DNA of 64,000 nucleotides, taken from positions 26,535,650 through 26,599,649 of the forward strand of contig NC_079887.1 of the NCBI RefSeq assembly GCF_029227915.1, in the 5' to 3' direction. This document shows positions 47,001 to 61,089 of this stretch, piece by piece. Positions within the stretch are counted from its first letter, which is position 1; every line of letters begins with the position of its first letter. The notes under the pieces are model-generated. The model was not told the DNA's origin. It saw nothing but the letters and a program-made list of their open reading frames with translations, and did no database searches. Position numbers and translations under genes: made by a program. Source of the DNA: Hydractinia symbiolongicarpus (lineage: Eukaryota; Cnidaria; Hydrozoa; Anthoathecata; Hydractiniidae).

Positions 47001-48300
47001 TCGCAGGTTTTCGTTTGCCGGCGATTAAACTTCTTTTATTCAGCGTCTCATCAAAAATGAAAACATTTTTAAAAACTACAAGTCTCATGCGTTTTAGTGG
47101 TGAAAAAATAATTTAAAAAATCGTTCTGGAAATGTGTTTACTCACAGGGTACTTTCTTTGTATACATTCGACTATACGGGCCAAGCCCGGGATTTACGGG
47201 AAATCGCGGGTTTTCGTTTTCCGGCGATTAAACCTCTTTCATTAAGCGTCTCATCAAAAATGAAAACATTTTTGAAAAGTACAAGTCTCATGCGTTTTAG
47301 TGGTAAAAAAGTAATTTAAAAAATCGTTCGGGAAATGAGTTTACTCCCTGGGTACTTTCTTTGTATACTTTTGACTATACGGGCCAAGCCGGGATTTACG
47401 GGAAATCGCAGGTTTTCGTTTGCCGGCGATTAAACTTCTTTTATTCAGCGTCTCATCAAAAATGAAAACATTTTTAAAAACTACAAGTCTTAGGCGTTTT
47501 AGTGGTGAAAAAATAATTTAAAAAATCGTTCTGGAAATGAGTTAACTCACAGGGTACTTTCTTTGTATACATTCGACTATACGAGCCAAGCCCGGGATTT
47601 ACGGGAAATCACGATATTCGTTTGCCGGCGATTAAACTGCTTTTATTCAGCGTCTCATCAAAAATGAAAACATTCTTGAAAACTACAAGTCTCATGCGTT
47701 TTAGTGGTGAAATAATAATTTAAAAAATCGTTTGGGAAATGAGTTTACTCCCTGGGTACTTTCTTTGTATACTTTTGACTATACGGGCCGAGTCCAGGAT
47801 TTACGGGAAATCGCAGGTTTTCGTTTGCCGGCGATTAAACTTCTTTTATTCAGCGTCTCATCAAAAATGAAAACATTTTTGAAAACTACAAGTCTCATGC
47901 GTTTTAGTGGTGAAAAAATAATTTAAAAAATCGTTCGGGAAATGAGTTTACTCCCTGGGTACTTTCTTGTATTCTTTTGACTATACGGGCCGAGTCCGGG
48001 ATTTACGGGAAATCGCGGATTTTCGTTTGCCGGCGATTAAACTTCTTTTATTCAGCGTCCCATCAAATATGAAAATATTTTTGAAAACTACAAGTCTCAT
48101 GCGTTTAGTGGTAAAAAAATAATATAAAAAATCGTTCCGGAAATGAGTTTACTCCCTGGGTACTTTCTTTGTATACTTTTGACTATACGGGCCAAGCCCG
48201 GGATTTACGGGAAATCGCGGGTTTTCGTTTGCCGGCGATTAAACTGCTTTTATTCAGCGTCTCATCAAAAATGACAACATTCTTGAAAACTACAAGTCTC
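44090..48300 (+). repeat. Segmental satellite duplication C, copy 2
   Basis: Partner of 26690-30400. It contains a local tandem duplication of one short-type monomer: 45520-45720 and 45721-45920 are near-identical, both with the rare CTTCATTTATTC. This accounts for the first 202-bp step in offset. Confidence 0.8.
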
Positions 48301-51300
48301 ATGCGTTTAGTGGTAAAAAAATAATATAAAAAATCGTTCGGGAAATGAGTTTACTCCCTGGGTACTTCCTTTGTATACTTTTGACTATACGGGCCAAGCC
48401 GGGATATACGGGAAATCGCGGGTTTTCGTTTGCCGGCGATTAAACTTCTTTTATTCAGCGTCTCATCAAAAATGAAAACATTTTTGAAAACTACAAGTCT
48501 CATGCGTTTTAGTGGTGAAAAAATAATTTAAAAAATCGTTCTGGAAATGAGTTTACTCACAGGGTACTTTCTTTGTATACATTCGACTATACGGGCCAAG
48601 CCCGGGATTTACGGGAAATCGCGGGTTTTCGTTTTCCGGCGATTAAACCTCTTTCATTAAGCGTCTCATCAAAAATGAAAACATTTTTGAAAACTACAAG
48701 TCTCATGCGTTTTAGTGGTAAAAAAGTAATTTAAAAAATCGTTCGGGAAATGAGTTTACTCCCTGGGTACTTTCTTTGTATACTTTTGACTATACGGGCC
48801 AAGCCGGGATTTACGGGAAATCGCAGGTTTTCGTTTGCCGGCGATTAAACATCTTTTATTCAGCGTCTCATCAAAAATGAAAAAATTTTTAAAAACTACA
48901 AGTCTTAGGCGTTTTAGTGGTGAAAAAATAATTTAAAAAATCGTTCTGGAAATGAGTTAACTCACAGGGTACTTTCTTTGTATACATTCGACTATACGTG
49001 CCAAGCCCGGGATTTACGGGAAATCACGGGTTTTCGTTTGCCGGCGATTAAACTGCTTTTATTCAGCGTCTCATCAAAAATGAAAACATTCTTGAAAACT
49101 ACAAGTCTCATGCGTTTTAGTGGTGAAATAATAATTTAAAAAATCGTTTGGGAAATGAGTTTACTCCCTGGGTACTTTCTTTGTATACTTTTGACTATAC
49201 GGGCCGAGTCCAGGATTTACGGGAAATCGCAGGTTTTCGTTTGCCGGCAATTAAACTGCTTTTATTCAGCGTCTAATCAAAAATGAAAACATTTTTGAAA
49301 ACTACAAGTCTCATGCGTTTTAGTGGTGAAAAAGTAATTTAAAAAATCTTTCGGGAAATGAGTTTACTCCCTGGGTACTTTCCTTGTAAATTTTGACTAT
49401 ACGGGTCAAGCCGGGATTTACGGGAAATCGCGGGTTTTCGTTTGCCGGCGATTAAACTTCTTTTATTCAGCGTCTCATCAAAAATGAAAACATTTTTAAA
49501 AACTACAAGTCTTATGCGTTTTAGTGGTGAAAAAATAATTTAAAAAATCGTTCTGCAAATGAGTTTACTCACAGGGTACTTTCTTTGTATACATTCGACT
49601 ATACGTGCCAAGCCCGGGATTTAGGGTAATCACAGGTTTTCGTTTGCCGGCGATTAAACTTCTTTTATTCAGCGTCTCATCAAAAATGAAAACATTTTTA
49701 AAAACTACAAGTCTCATGCGTTTTAGTGGTGAAAAAATAATTTAAAAAATCGTTCTGGAAATGAGTTTACTCACAGGGTACTTTCTTTGTATACATTCGA
49801 CTATACGGGCCAAGCCCGGGATTTACGGGAAATCGCGGGTTTTCGTTTTCCGGGGATTAAACCTCTTTCATTAAGCGTCTCATCAAAAATGAAAACATTT
49901 TTGAAAACTACAAGTCTCATGCGTTTTAGTGGAAAAAAAGTAATTTAAAAAATCGTTCGGGAAATGAGTTTACTCCCTGGGTACTTTCTTTGTATACTTT
50001 TGACTATACGGGCTAAGCCGGGATTTACGGGAAATCGCAGGTTTTCGTTTGCCGGCGATTAAACTTCTTTTATTCAGCGTCTCATCAAAAATGAAAACAT
50101 TTTTAAAAACTACAAGTCTTAGGCGTTTTAGTGGTGAAAAAATAATTTAAAAAATCGTTCTGGAAATGAGTTAACTCACAGGGTACTTTCTTTGTATACA
50201 TTCGACTATACGTGCCAAGCCCGGGATTTACGGGAAATCACGGGTTTTCGTTTGCCGGCGATTAAACTGCTTTTATTCAGCGTCTCATCAAAAATGAAAA
50301 CATTCTTGAAAACTACAAGTCTCATGCGTTTTAGTGGTGAAATAATAATTTAAAAAATCGTTTGGGAAATGAGTTTACTCCCTGGGTACTTTCTTTGTAT
50401 ACTTTTGACTGTACGGGCCGAGTCCAGGATTTACGGGAAATCGCAGGTTTTCGTTTGCCGGCGATTAAACTTCTTTTATTCAGCGTCTCATCAAAAATGA
50501 AAACATTTTTGAAAACTACAAGTCTCATGCGTTTTAGTGGTGAAAAAATAATTTAAAAAATCGTTCGGGAAATGAGTTTACTCCCTGGGTACTTTCTTGT
50601 ATTCTTTTGACTATACGGGCCGAGTCCGGGATTTACGGGAAATCGCGGATTTTCGTTTGCCGGCGATTAAACTTCTTTTATTCAGCGTCCCATCAAATAT
50701 GAAAATATTTTTGAAAACTACAAGTCTCATGCGTTTAGTGGTAAAAAAATAATATAAAAAATCGTTCCGGAAATGAGTTTACTCCCTGGGTACTTTCTTT
50801 GTATACTTTTGACTATACGGGCCAAGCCCGGGATTTACGGGAAATCGCGGGTTTTCGTTTGCCGGCGATTAAACTGCTTTTATTCAGCGTCTCATCAAAA
50901 ATGACAACATTCTTGAAAACTACAAGTCTCATGCGTTTAGTGGTAAAAAAATAATATAAAAAATCGTTCGGGAAATGAGTTTACTCCCTGGGTACTTTCT
51001 TTGTATACTTTTGACTATACGGGCCAAGCCCGGGATTTACGGGAAATCGCGGGTTTTCGTTTCCCGGCGATTAAACCTCTTCTATTCAGCGTCTCATCAA
51101 AAATGAAAACATTTTTAAAAACTACAAGTCTTATGCGTTTTAGTGGTGAAAAAATAATTTAAAAAATCGTTCTGGAAATGAGTTTACTCCCTGGGTACTT
51201 TCTTTGTATACTTTTGACTATACGGGCCGAGTCCAGGATTTACGGGAAATCGCAGGTTTTCGTTTGCCGGCGATTAAACTTCTTTTATTCAGCGTCTCAT

Positions 51301-52799
51301 CAAAAATGAAAACATTTTTGAAAACTACAAGTCTCATGCGTTTTAGTGGTGAAAAAATAATTTAAAAAATCGTTCGGGAAATGAGTTTACTCCCTGGGTA
51401 CTTCCTTTGTATACTTTTGACTATACGGGCCAAGCCGGGATATACGGGAAATCGCGGGTTTTCGTTTGCCGGCGATTAAACTTCTTTTATTCAGCGTCCC
51501 ATCAAATATGAAAATATTTTTGAAAACTACAAGTCTCATGCGTTTAGTGGTAAAAAAATAATATAAAAAATCGTTCGGGAAATGAGTTTACTCCCTGGGT
51601 ACTTTCTTTGTATACTTTTGACTATACGGGCCAAGCCCGGGATTTACGGGAAATCGCGGGTTTTCGTTTGCCGGCGATTAAACTGCTTTTATTCAGCGTC
51701 TCATCAAAAATGACAACATTCTTGAAAACTACAAGTCTCGTGCGTTTAGTGGTAAAAAAATAATATAAAAAATCGTTCGGGAAATGAGTTTACTCCCTGG
51801 GTACTTTCTTTGTATACTTTTGACTATACGGGCCAAGCCCGGGATTTACGGGAAATCGCGGGTTTTCGTTTCCCGGCGATTAAACTTCTTTTATTCAGCG
51901 TCTCATCAAAAATGAAAACATTTGTGAAAACTACAAGTCTCACGCGTTTTAGTGGTGAAAAAATAATTTAAAAAATCGTTTGGGAAATGAGTTTACTCCC
52001 TGGGTACTTTCTTTGTATACTTTTGACTATACGGGCCAAGCCGGGATATACGGGAAATCGCGGGTTTTCGTTTGCCGGCGATTAAACTTCTTTTATTCAG
52101 CGTCTCATCAAAAATGAAAACATTTTTGAAAACTACAAGTCTCATGCGTTTTAGTGGTGAAAAAATAATTTAAAAAATCGTTCGGGAAATGAGTTTACTC
52201 CCTGGGTACTTTCTTGTATTCTTTTGACTATACGGGCCGAGTCCGGGATTTACGGGAAATCGCGGATTTTCGTTTGCCGGCGATTAAACTTCTTTTATTC
52301 AGCGTCTCATCAAAAATGAAAACATTTTTAAAAACTACAAGTCTTATGCGTTTTAGTGGTGAAAAAATAATTTAAAAAATCGTTCTGGAAATGAGTTAAC
52401 TCACAGGGTATTTTCTTTGTATACATTCGACTATACGTGCCAAGCCCGGGATTTACGGGAAATCGCGGGTTTTCGTTTGCCGGCGATTAAACTGCTTTTA
52501 TTCAGCGTCTCATCAAAAATGACAACATTCTTGAAAACTATAAGTCTCATGCGTTTAGTGGTAAAAAAATAATATAAAAAATCGTTCGGGAAATGAGTTT
52601 ACTCCCTCGGGTACTTTCTTTGTATACTTTTGACTATACGGGCCAAGCCCGGGATTTACGGGAAATCGCGGGTTTTCGTTTCCCGGCGATTAAACTTCTT
52701 TTATTCAGCGTCTCATCAAAAATGAAAACATTTTTAAAAACTACAAGTCTTATGCGTTTTAGTGGTGAAAAAATAATTTAAAAAATCGTTCTGGAAATG

Positions 52800-55010
52800 A
52801 GTTTACTCCCTGGGTACTTTCTTTGTATACTTTTGTCTATACGGGCCGAGTCCGGGATTTAGGGAAATCGCAGGTTTTCGTTTGCCGGCGATTAAACTGC
52901 TTTTATTCAGCGTCTCATCAAAAATGAAAACATTTGTGAAAACTACAAGTCTCACGCGTTTTAGTGGTGAAAAAATAATTTAAAAAATCGTTCGGGAAAT
53001 GAGTTTACTCCCTGGGTACTTCCTCTGTATACTTTTGACTATACGGGCCAAGCCGGGATATACGGAAATCGCGGGTTTTCGTTTGCCGGCGATTAAACTT
53101 CTTTTATTCAGCGTCTCATCAAAAATGAAAACATTTTTAAAAACTACAAGTCTTATGCGTTTTAGTGGTGAAAAAATAATTTAAAAAATCGTTCTGGAAA
53201 TGAGTTTACTCACAGGGTACTTTCTTTGTATACATTCGACTATACGGGCCAAGCCCGGGATTTACGGGAAATCGCGGGTTTTCGTTTTCCGGCGATTAAA
53301 CTGCTTTTATTCAGCGTCTCATCAAAAATGAAAAAATTCTTGAAAACTACAAGTCTCATGCGTTTTAGTGGTGAAATAATAATTTAAAAAATCGTTTGGG
53401 AAATGAGTTTACTCCCTGGGTACTTTCTTTGTATACTTTTGACTATACGGGCCGAGTCCAGGATTTACGGGAAATCGCAGGTTTTCGTTTGCCGGCGATT
53501 AAACTTCTTTTATTCAGCGTCTCATCAAAAATGAAAACATTTTTAAAAACTACAAGTCTCATGCGTTTTAGTGGTGAAAAATTAATTTAAAAAATCGTTC
53601 GGGAAATGAGTTTACTCCCTGAGTACTTTCTTTGTATACTTTTGACTATACGGGCCAAGCCGGGATTTACGGGAAATCGCGGGTTTTCGTTTGCCGGCGA
53701 TTAAACTTCTTTTGTTCAGCGTCTCATCAAAAATGAAAATATTTTTGAAAACTACAAGTCTCATGCGTTTTAGTGGTGAAAAAATAATTTAAAAAATCGT
53801 TCGGGAAATGAGTTTACTCCCTGGGTACTTTCTTCTATACTTTTGACTATACGGGCCGAGTCCGGGATTTACGGGAAATCGCGGATTTTCGTTTGCCGGC
53901 GATTAAACTTCTTTTATTCAGCGTCCCATCAAATATGAAAATATTTTTGAAAACTACAAGTCTCATGCGTTTAGTGGTAAAAAAATAATATAAAAATACG
54001 TTCGGGAAACGAGTTTACTCCCTGGGTACTTTCTTTGTATACTTTTGACTATACGGGCCAAGCCCGGGATTTACGGGAAATCGCGGGTTTTCGTTTGCCG
54101 GCGATTAAACTTCTTTTATTCAGCGTCTCATCAAAAATGAAAACATCTTTGAAAACTACAAGTCTCATGCGTTTTAGTGGTGAAAAAATAATTTAAAAAA
54201 TCGTTCGGGAAATGAGTTTACTCCCTGGGTACTTTCTTGTATACTTTTGACTATACGGGCCGAGTCCGGGATTTACGGGAAATCGCGGATTTTCGTTTGT
54301 CGGCGATTAAACTTCTTTTATTCAGCGTCCCATCAAGTATGAAAATATTTTGGAAAACTACAAGTCTCATGCGTTTAGTGGTAAAAAAATAATATAAAAA
54401 ATCGTTCGGGAAATGAGTTTACTCCCTGGGTACTTTCTTTGTATACTTTTGACTATACGGGCCAAGCCCGGGATTTACGGGACATCGCGGGGTTTCGTTT
54501 GCCGGCGATTAAACTTCTTTTATTCAGCGTCTCATCAAAAATGAAAACATTTTTAAAAACTACAAGTCTTATGCGTTTTAGTGGTAAAAAGTAATTTAAA
54601 AAATCGTTCGGGAAATGAGTTTACTCCCTGGGTACTTTCTTTGTATACTTTTGACCATACGGGCCAGGTCCGGGATTTACGGGAAATCGCGGGTTTCCGT
54701 TTGCCGGCGATTAAACTTCTTTTATTCAGGGTCTCATCAAAAATGAAAACATTTTTGAAAACTACATGTCTCATGCGTTTTAGTGGTGAAAGAATAATTT
54801 AAAAAATCGTTCGGGAAATGAGTTTACTCCCTGGGTACTTTCTTGTATACTTTTGACTATACGGGCCGAGTCCGGGATTTACGGGAAATCGCGGATTTTC
54901 GTTTGCCGGCGATTAAACTTCTTTTATTCAGCGTCCCATCAAATACGAAAATATTTTTGAAAACTACAAGTCTCATGCGTTTAGTGGTAAAAAAATAGTA
55001 TAAAAAATCG
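52800..55010 (+). repeat. Segmental satellite duplication D, copy 1
   Basis: Matches about 61090-63300 at a constant offset of 8290 bp (41 monomers). AAATACGAAAATAT lies at 54941 and 63231, and ACATGTCTCATG near 54764 and 63054. The constant offset means no monomer gain or loss since copying across most of this stretch. Confidence 0.82.
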
Positions 55011-58000
55011 TTCGGGAAATGAGTTTACTCCCTGGGTACTTTCTTTGTATACTTTTGACTATACGGGCCAAGCCGGGATTTACGGGAAATCGCAGGTTTT
55101 CGTTTGCCGGCGATTAAACTTCTTTTATTCAGCGTCTCATCAAAAATGAAAACATTTTTAAAAACTACAAGTCTTAGGCGTTTTAGTGGTGAAAAAATAA
55201 TTTAAAAAATCGTTCTGGAAATGAGTTAACTCACAGGGTACTTTCTTTGTATACATTCGACTATACGTGCCAAGCCCGGGATTTACGGGAAATCACGGGT
55301 TTTCGTTTGCCGGCGATTAAACTGCTTTTATTCAGCGTCTCATCAAAAATGAAAACATTCTTGAAAACTACAAGTCTCATGCGTTTTAGTGGTGAAATAA
55401 TAATTTAAAAAATTGTTTGGGAAATGAGTTTACTCCCTGGGTACTTTCTTTGTATACTTTTGACTATACGGGCCGAGTCCAGGATTTACGGGAAATCGCA
55501 GGTTTTCGTTTGCCGGCGATTAAACTTCTTTTATTCAGCGTCTCATCAAAAATGAAAACATTTTTGAAAACTACAAGTCTCATGCGTTTTAGTGGTGAAA
55601 AAATAATTTAAAAAATCGTTCGGGAAATGAGTTTACTCCCTGGGTACTTTCTTGTATTCTTTTGACTATACGGGCCGAGTCCGGGATTTACGGGAAATCG
55701 CGGATTTTCGTTTCCCGGCGATTAAACTTCTTTTATTCAGCGTCACATCAAATATGAAAATATTTTTGAAAACTACAAGTCTCATGCGTTTAGTGGTAAA
55801 AAAATAATTTAAAAAATCGTTCGGGAAATGAGTTTACTCCCTGGGTACTTTCTTTGTATACTTTTGACTATACGGGCCAAGCCCGGGATTTACGGGAAAT
55901 CGCGGGTTTTCGTTTCCCGGCGATTAAACTTCTTTTATTCAGCGTCTCATCAAAAATGAAAACATTTTTAAAAACTACAAGTCTTATGCGTTTTAGTGCT
56001 GAAAAAATAATTTAAAAAATCGTTCTGGAAATGAGTTAACTCACAGGGTACTTTCTTTGTATACATTCGACTATACGTGCCAAGCCCGGGATTTACGGGA
56101 AATCACGGCTTTTCGTTTGCCGGCGATTAAACTGCTTTTATTCAGCGTCTCATCAAAAATGAAAACATTCTTGAAAACTACAAGTCTCATGCGTTTTAGT
56201 GGTGAAATAATAATTTAAAAAATCGTTTGAGAAATGAGTTTACTTCCTGGGTACTTTCTTTGTATACTTTTGACTATACGGGCCGAGTCCAGGATTTACG
56301 GGAAATCGCAGGTTTTCGTTTGCCGGCGATTAAACTTCTTTTATTCAGCGTCTCATCAAAAATGAAAACATCTTTGAAAACTACAAGTCTCATGCGTTTT
56401 AGTGGTGAAAAAATAATTTAAAAAATCGTTCGGGAAATGAGTTTACTCCCTGGGTACTTTCTTGTATACTTTTGACTATACGGGCCGAGTCCGGGATTTA
56501 CGGGAAATCGCGGATTTTCGTTTGTCGGCGATTAAACTTCTTTTATTCAGCGTCCCATCAAGTATGAAAATATTTTTGAAAACTACAAGTCTCATGCGTT
56601 TTAGTGGTGAAAAAATAATTTAAAAAATCGTTCGGGAAATGAGTTTACTCCCTGGGTACTTTCTTGTATTCTTTTGACTATACGGGCCGAGTCCGGGATT
56701 TAGGGAAATCGCAGGTTTTCGTTTGCCGGCGATTAAACTGCTTTTATTCAGCGTCTCATCAAAAATGAAAACATTTGTGAAAACTACAAGTCTCACGCGT
56801 TTTAGTGGTGAAAAAATAATTTAAAAAATCGTTCGGGAAATGAGTTTACTCCCTGGGTACTTCCTTTGTATACTTTTGACTATACGGGCCAAGCCGGGAT
56901 ATACGGGAAATCGCGGGTTTTCGTTTGCCGGCGATTAAACTTCTTTTATTCAGCGTCTCATCAAAAATGAAAACATTCTTGAAAACTACAAGTCTCATGC
57001 GTTTTAATGGTGAAATAATAATTTAAAAAATCGTTTGGGAGATGAGTTTACTCCCTGGGTACTTTCTTTGTATACTTTTGACTATACGGGCCGAGTCCAG
57101 GATTTACGGGAAATCGCAGGTTTTCGTTTGCCGGCGATTAAACTTCTTTTATTCAGCGTCTCATCAAAAATGAAAACATTTTTGAAAACTACAAGTCTCA
57201 TGCGTTTTAGTGGTGAAAAAATAATTTAAAAAATCGTTCGGGAAATGAGTTTACTCCCTGGGTACTTTCTTGTATTCTTTTGACTATACGGGCCGAGTCC
57301 GGGATTTACGGGAAATCGCGGATTTTCGTTTGCCGGCGATTAAACTTCTTTTATTCAGCGTCCCATCAAATATGAAAATATTTTTGAAAACTACAAGTCT
57401 CATGCGTTTAGTGGTAAAAAAATAATATAAAAAATCGTTCCGGAAATGAGTTTACTCCCTGGGTACTTTCTTTGTATACTTTTGACTATACGGGCCAAGC
57501 CCGGGATTTACGGGAAATCGCGGGTTTTCGTTTGCCGGCGATTAAACTTCTTTTATTCAGCGTCTCATTAAAAATGAAAACATTTTTAAAAACTACAAGT
57601 CTTATGCGTTCTAGTGGTGAAAAAATAATTTAAAAAATCGTTCTGGAAATGAGTTAACTCACAGGGTACTTTCTTTGTATACATTCGACTATACGTGCCA
57701 AGCCCGGGATTTACGGGAAATCGCAGGTTTTCGTTTGCCGGCGATTAAACTTCTTTTATTTAGCGTCTCATCAAAAATGAAAACATTTTTGAAAACTACA
57801 AGTCTCATGCGTTTTCGTGGTGAAAAAATAATTTAAAAAATCGTTCGGGAAATGAGTTTACTCCCTGGGTACTTTCTTTGTATACTTTTGACTATACGGG
57901 CCAAGCCCTGGATTTACGGGAAATTGCGGGTTTTCGTTTCCCGGCGATTAAACTTCTTTTATTCAGCGTCTCATCAAAAATGAAAACATTTTTAAAAACT

Positions 58001-58799
58001 ACAAGTCTCATGCGTTTAGTGGTGAAAAAATAATTTAAAAAATCGTTCATGAGTTTACTCCCTGGGTACTTTCTTTGTATACTTTTGACTATACGGGCCG
58101 AGTCCGGGATTTAGGGAAATCGCAGGTTTTCGTTTGCCGGCGATTAAACTGCTTTTATTCAGCGTCTCATCAAAAATGAAAACATTTGTGAAAACTACAA
58201 GTCTCACGCGTTTTAGTGGTGAAAAAATAATTTAAAAAATCGTTCGGGAAATGAGTTTACTCCCTGGGTACTTCCTTTGTATACTTTTGACTATACGGGC
58301 CAAGCCGGGATATACGGGAAATCGCGGATTTTCGTTTGCCGGCGATTAAACTTCTTTTATTCAGCGTCCCATCAAATATGAAAATATTTTTGAAAACTAC
58401 AAGTCTCATGCGTTTAGTGGTAAAAAAATAATATAAAAAATCGTTCCGGAAATGAGTTTACTCCCTGGGTACTTTCTTTGTATACTTTTGACTATACGGG
58501 CCAAGCCCGGGATTTACGGGAAATCGCGGGTTTTCGTTTGCCGGCGATTAAACTTCTTTTATTCAGCGTCTCATTAAAAATGAAAACATTTTTAAAAACT
58601 ACAAGTCTTATGCGTTCTAGTGGTGAAAAAATAATTTAAAAAATCGTTCTGGAAATGAGTTAACTCACAGGGTACTTTCTTTGTATACATTCGACTATAC
58701 GTGCCAAGCCCGGGATTTACGGGAAATCGCGGGTTTTCGTTTGCCGGCGATTAAACTGCTTTTATTCAGCGTCTCATCAAAAATGACAACATTCTTGAA

Positions 58800-59860
58800 A
58801 ACTACAAGTCTCATGCGTTTAGTGGTAAAAAAATAATATAAAAAATCGTTCGGGAAATGAGTTTACTCCCTGGGTACTTTCTTTGTATACTTTTGACTAT
58901 ACGGGCCAAGCCCGGGATTTACGGGAAATCGCGGGTTTTCGTTTCCCGGCGATTAAACTTCTTTTATTCAGCGTCTCATCAAAAATGAAAACATTTTTAA
59001 AAACTACAAGTCTTATGCGTTTTAGTGCTGAAAAAATAATTTAAAAAATCGTTCTGGAAATGAGTTAACTCACAGGGTACTTTCTTTGTATACATTCGAC
59101 TATACGTGCCAAGCCCGGGATTTACGGGAAATCACGGGTTTTCGTTTGCCGGCGATTAAACTGCTTTTATTCAGCGTCTCATCAAAAATGAAAACATTCT
59201 TGAAAACTACAAGTCTCATGCGTTTTAGTGGTGAAATAATAATTTAAAAAATCGTTTGAGAAATGAGTTTACTTCCTGGGTACTTTCTTTGTATACTTTT
59301 GACTATACGGGCCGAGTCCAGGATTTACGGGAAATCGCAGGTTTTCGTTTGCCGGCGATTAAACTTCTTTTATTCAGCGTCTCATCAAAAATGAAAACAT
59401 TTTTGAAAACTACAAGTCTCATGCGTTTTCGTGGTGAAAAAATAATTTAAAAAATCGTTCGGGAAATGAGTTTACTCCCTGGGTACTTTCTTTGTATACT
59501 TTTGACTATACGGGCCAAGCCCGGGATTTACGGGAAATTGCGGGTTTTCGTTTGCCGGCGATTAAACTTCTTTTATTCAGCGTCTCATCAAAAATGAAAA
59601 CATTTTTAAAAACTACAAGTGTTATGCGTTTTAGTGGTGAAAAAATAATTTAAAAAATCGTTCTGGAAATGAGTTAACTCACAGGGTATTTTCTTTGTAT
59701 ACATTCGACTATACGTGCCAAGCCCGGAATTTACGGGAAATCGCGGGTTTTCGTTTGCCGGCGATTAAACTGCTTTTATTCAGCGTCTCATCAAAAATGA
59801 CAACATTCTTGAAAACTACAAGTCTCATGCGTTTAGTGGTAAAAAAATAATATAAAAAAT
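58800..59860 (+). repeat. Segmental satellite duplication E, copy 2
   Basis: Partner of 30700-31750. Related monomers with the TTTGAGAAATGAG variant also occur at 56226, so the type has been copied at least three times. Confidence 0.76.
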
Positions 59861-61089
59861 CGTTCGGGAAATGAGTTTACTCCCTGGGTACTTTCTTTGT
59901 ATACTTTTGACTATACGGGCCAAGCCCGGGATTTACGGGAAATCGCGGGTTTTCGTTTCCCGGCGATTAAACTTCTTTTATTCAGCGTCTCATCAAAAAT
60001 GAAAACATTTTTAAAAACTACAAGTCTTATGCGTTTTAGTGGTGAAAAAATAATTTAAAAAATCGTTCTGGAAATGAGTTTACTCCCTGGGTACTTTCTT
60101 TGTATACTTTTGACTATACGGGCCGAGTCCGGGATTTAGGGAAATCGCAGGTTTTCGTTTGCCGGCGATTAAACTGCTTTTATTCAGCGTCTCATCAAAA
60201 ATGAAAGCATTTGTGAAAACTACAAGTCTCACGCGTTTTAGTGGTGAAAAAATAATTTAAAAAATCGTTCGGGAAATGAGTTTACTCCCTGGGTACTTCC
60301 TTTGTATACTTTTGACTATACGGGCCAAGCCGGGATATACGGGAAATCGCGGGTTTTCGTTTGCCGGCGATTAAACTTCTTTTATTCAGCGTCTCATCAA
60401 AAATGAAAACATTTTTAAAAACTACAAGTCTTATGCGTTTTAGTGGTGAAAAAATAATTTAAAAAATAGTTCTGGAAATGAGTTTACTCACAGGGTACTT
60501 TCTTTGTATACATTCGACTATACGGGCCAAGCCCGGGATTTACGGGAAATCGCGGGCTTTCGTTTTCCGGCGATTAAACTGCTTTTATTCAGCGTCTCAT
60601 CAAAAATGAAAAGATTCTTGAAAACTACAAGTCTCATGCGTTTTAGTGGTGAAATAATAATTTAAAAAATCGTTTGGGAAATGAGTTTACTCCCTGGGTA
60701 CTTTCTTTGTATACTTTTGACTATACGGGCCGAGTCCAGGATTTAAGGGAAATCGCAGGTTTTCGTTTGCCGGCGATTAAACTTCTTTTATTCAGCGTCT
60801 CATCAAAAATGAAAACATTTTTAAAAACTACAAGTCTCATGCGTTTTAGTGGTGAAAAATTAATTTAAAAAATCGTTCGGGAAATGAGTTTACTCCCTGG
60901 GTACTTTCTTTGTATACTTTTGACTATACGGGCCAAGCCGGGATTTACGGGAAATCGCGGGTTTTCGTTTCCCGGCGATTAAACTTCTTTTATTCAGCGT
61001 CTCATCAAAAATGAAAACATTTTTAAAAACTACAAGTCTTATGCGTTTTAGTGGTGAAAAAATAATTTAAAAAATCGTTCTGGAAATGA

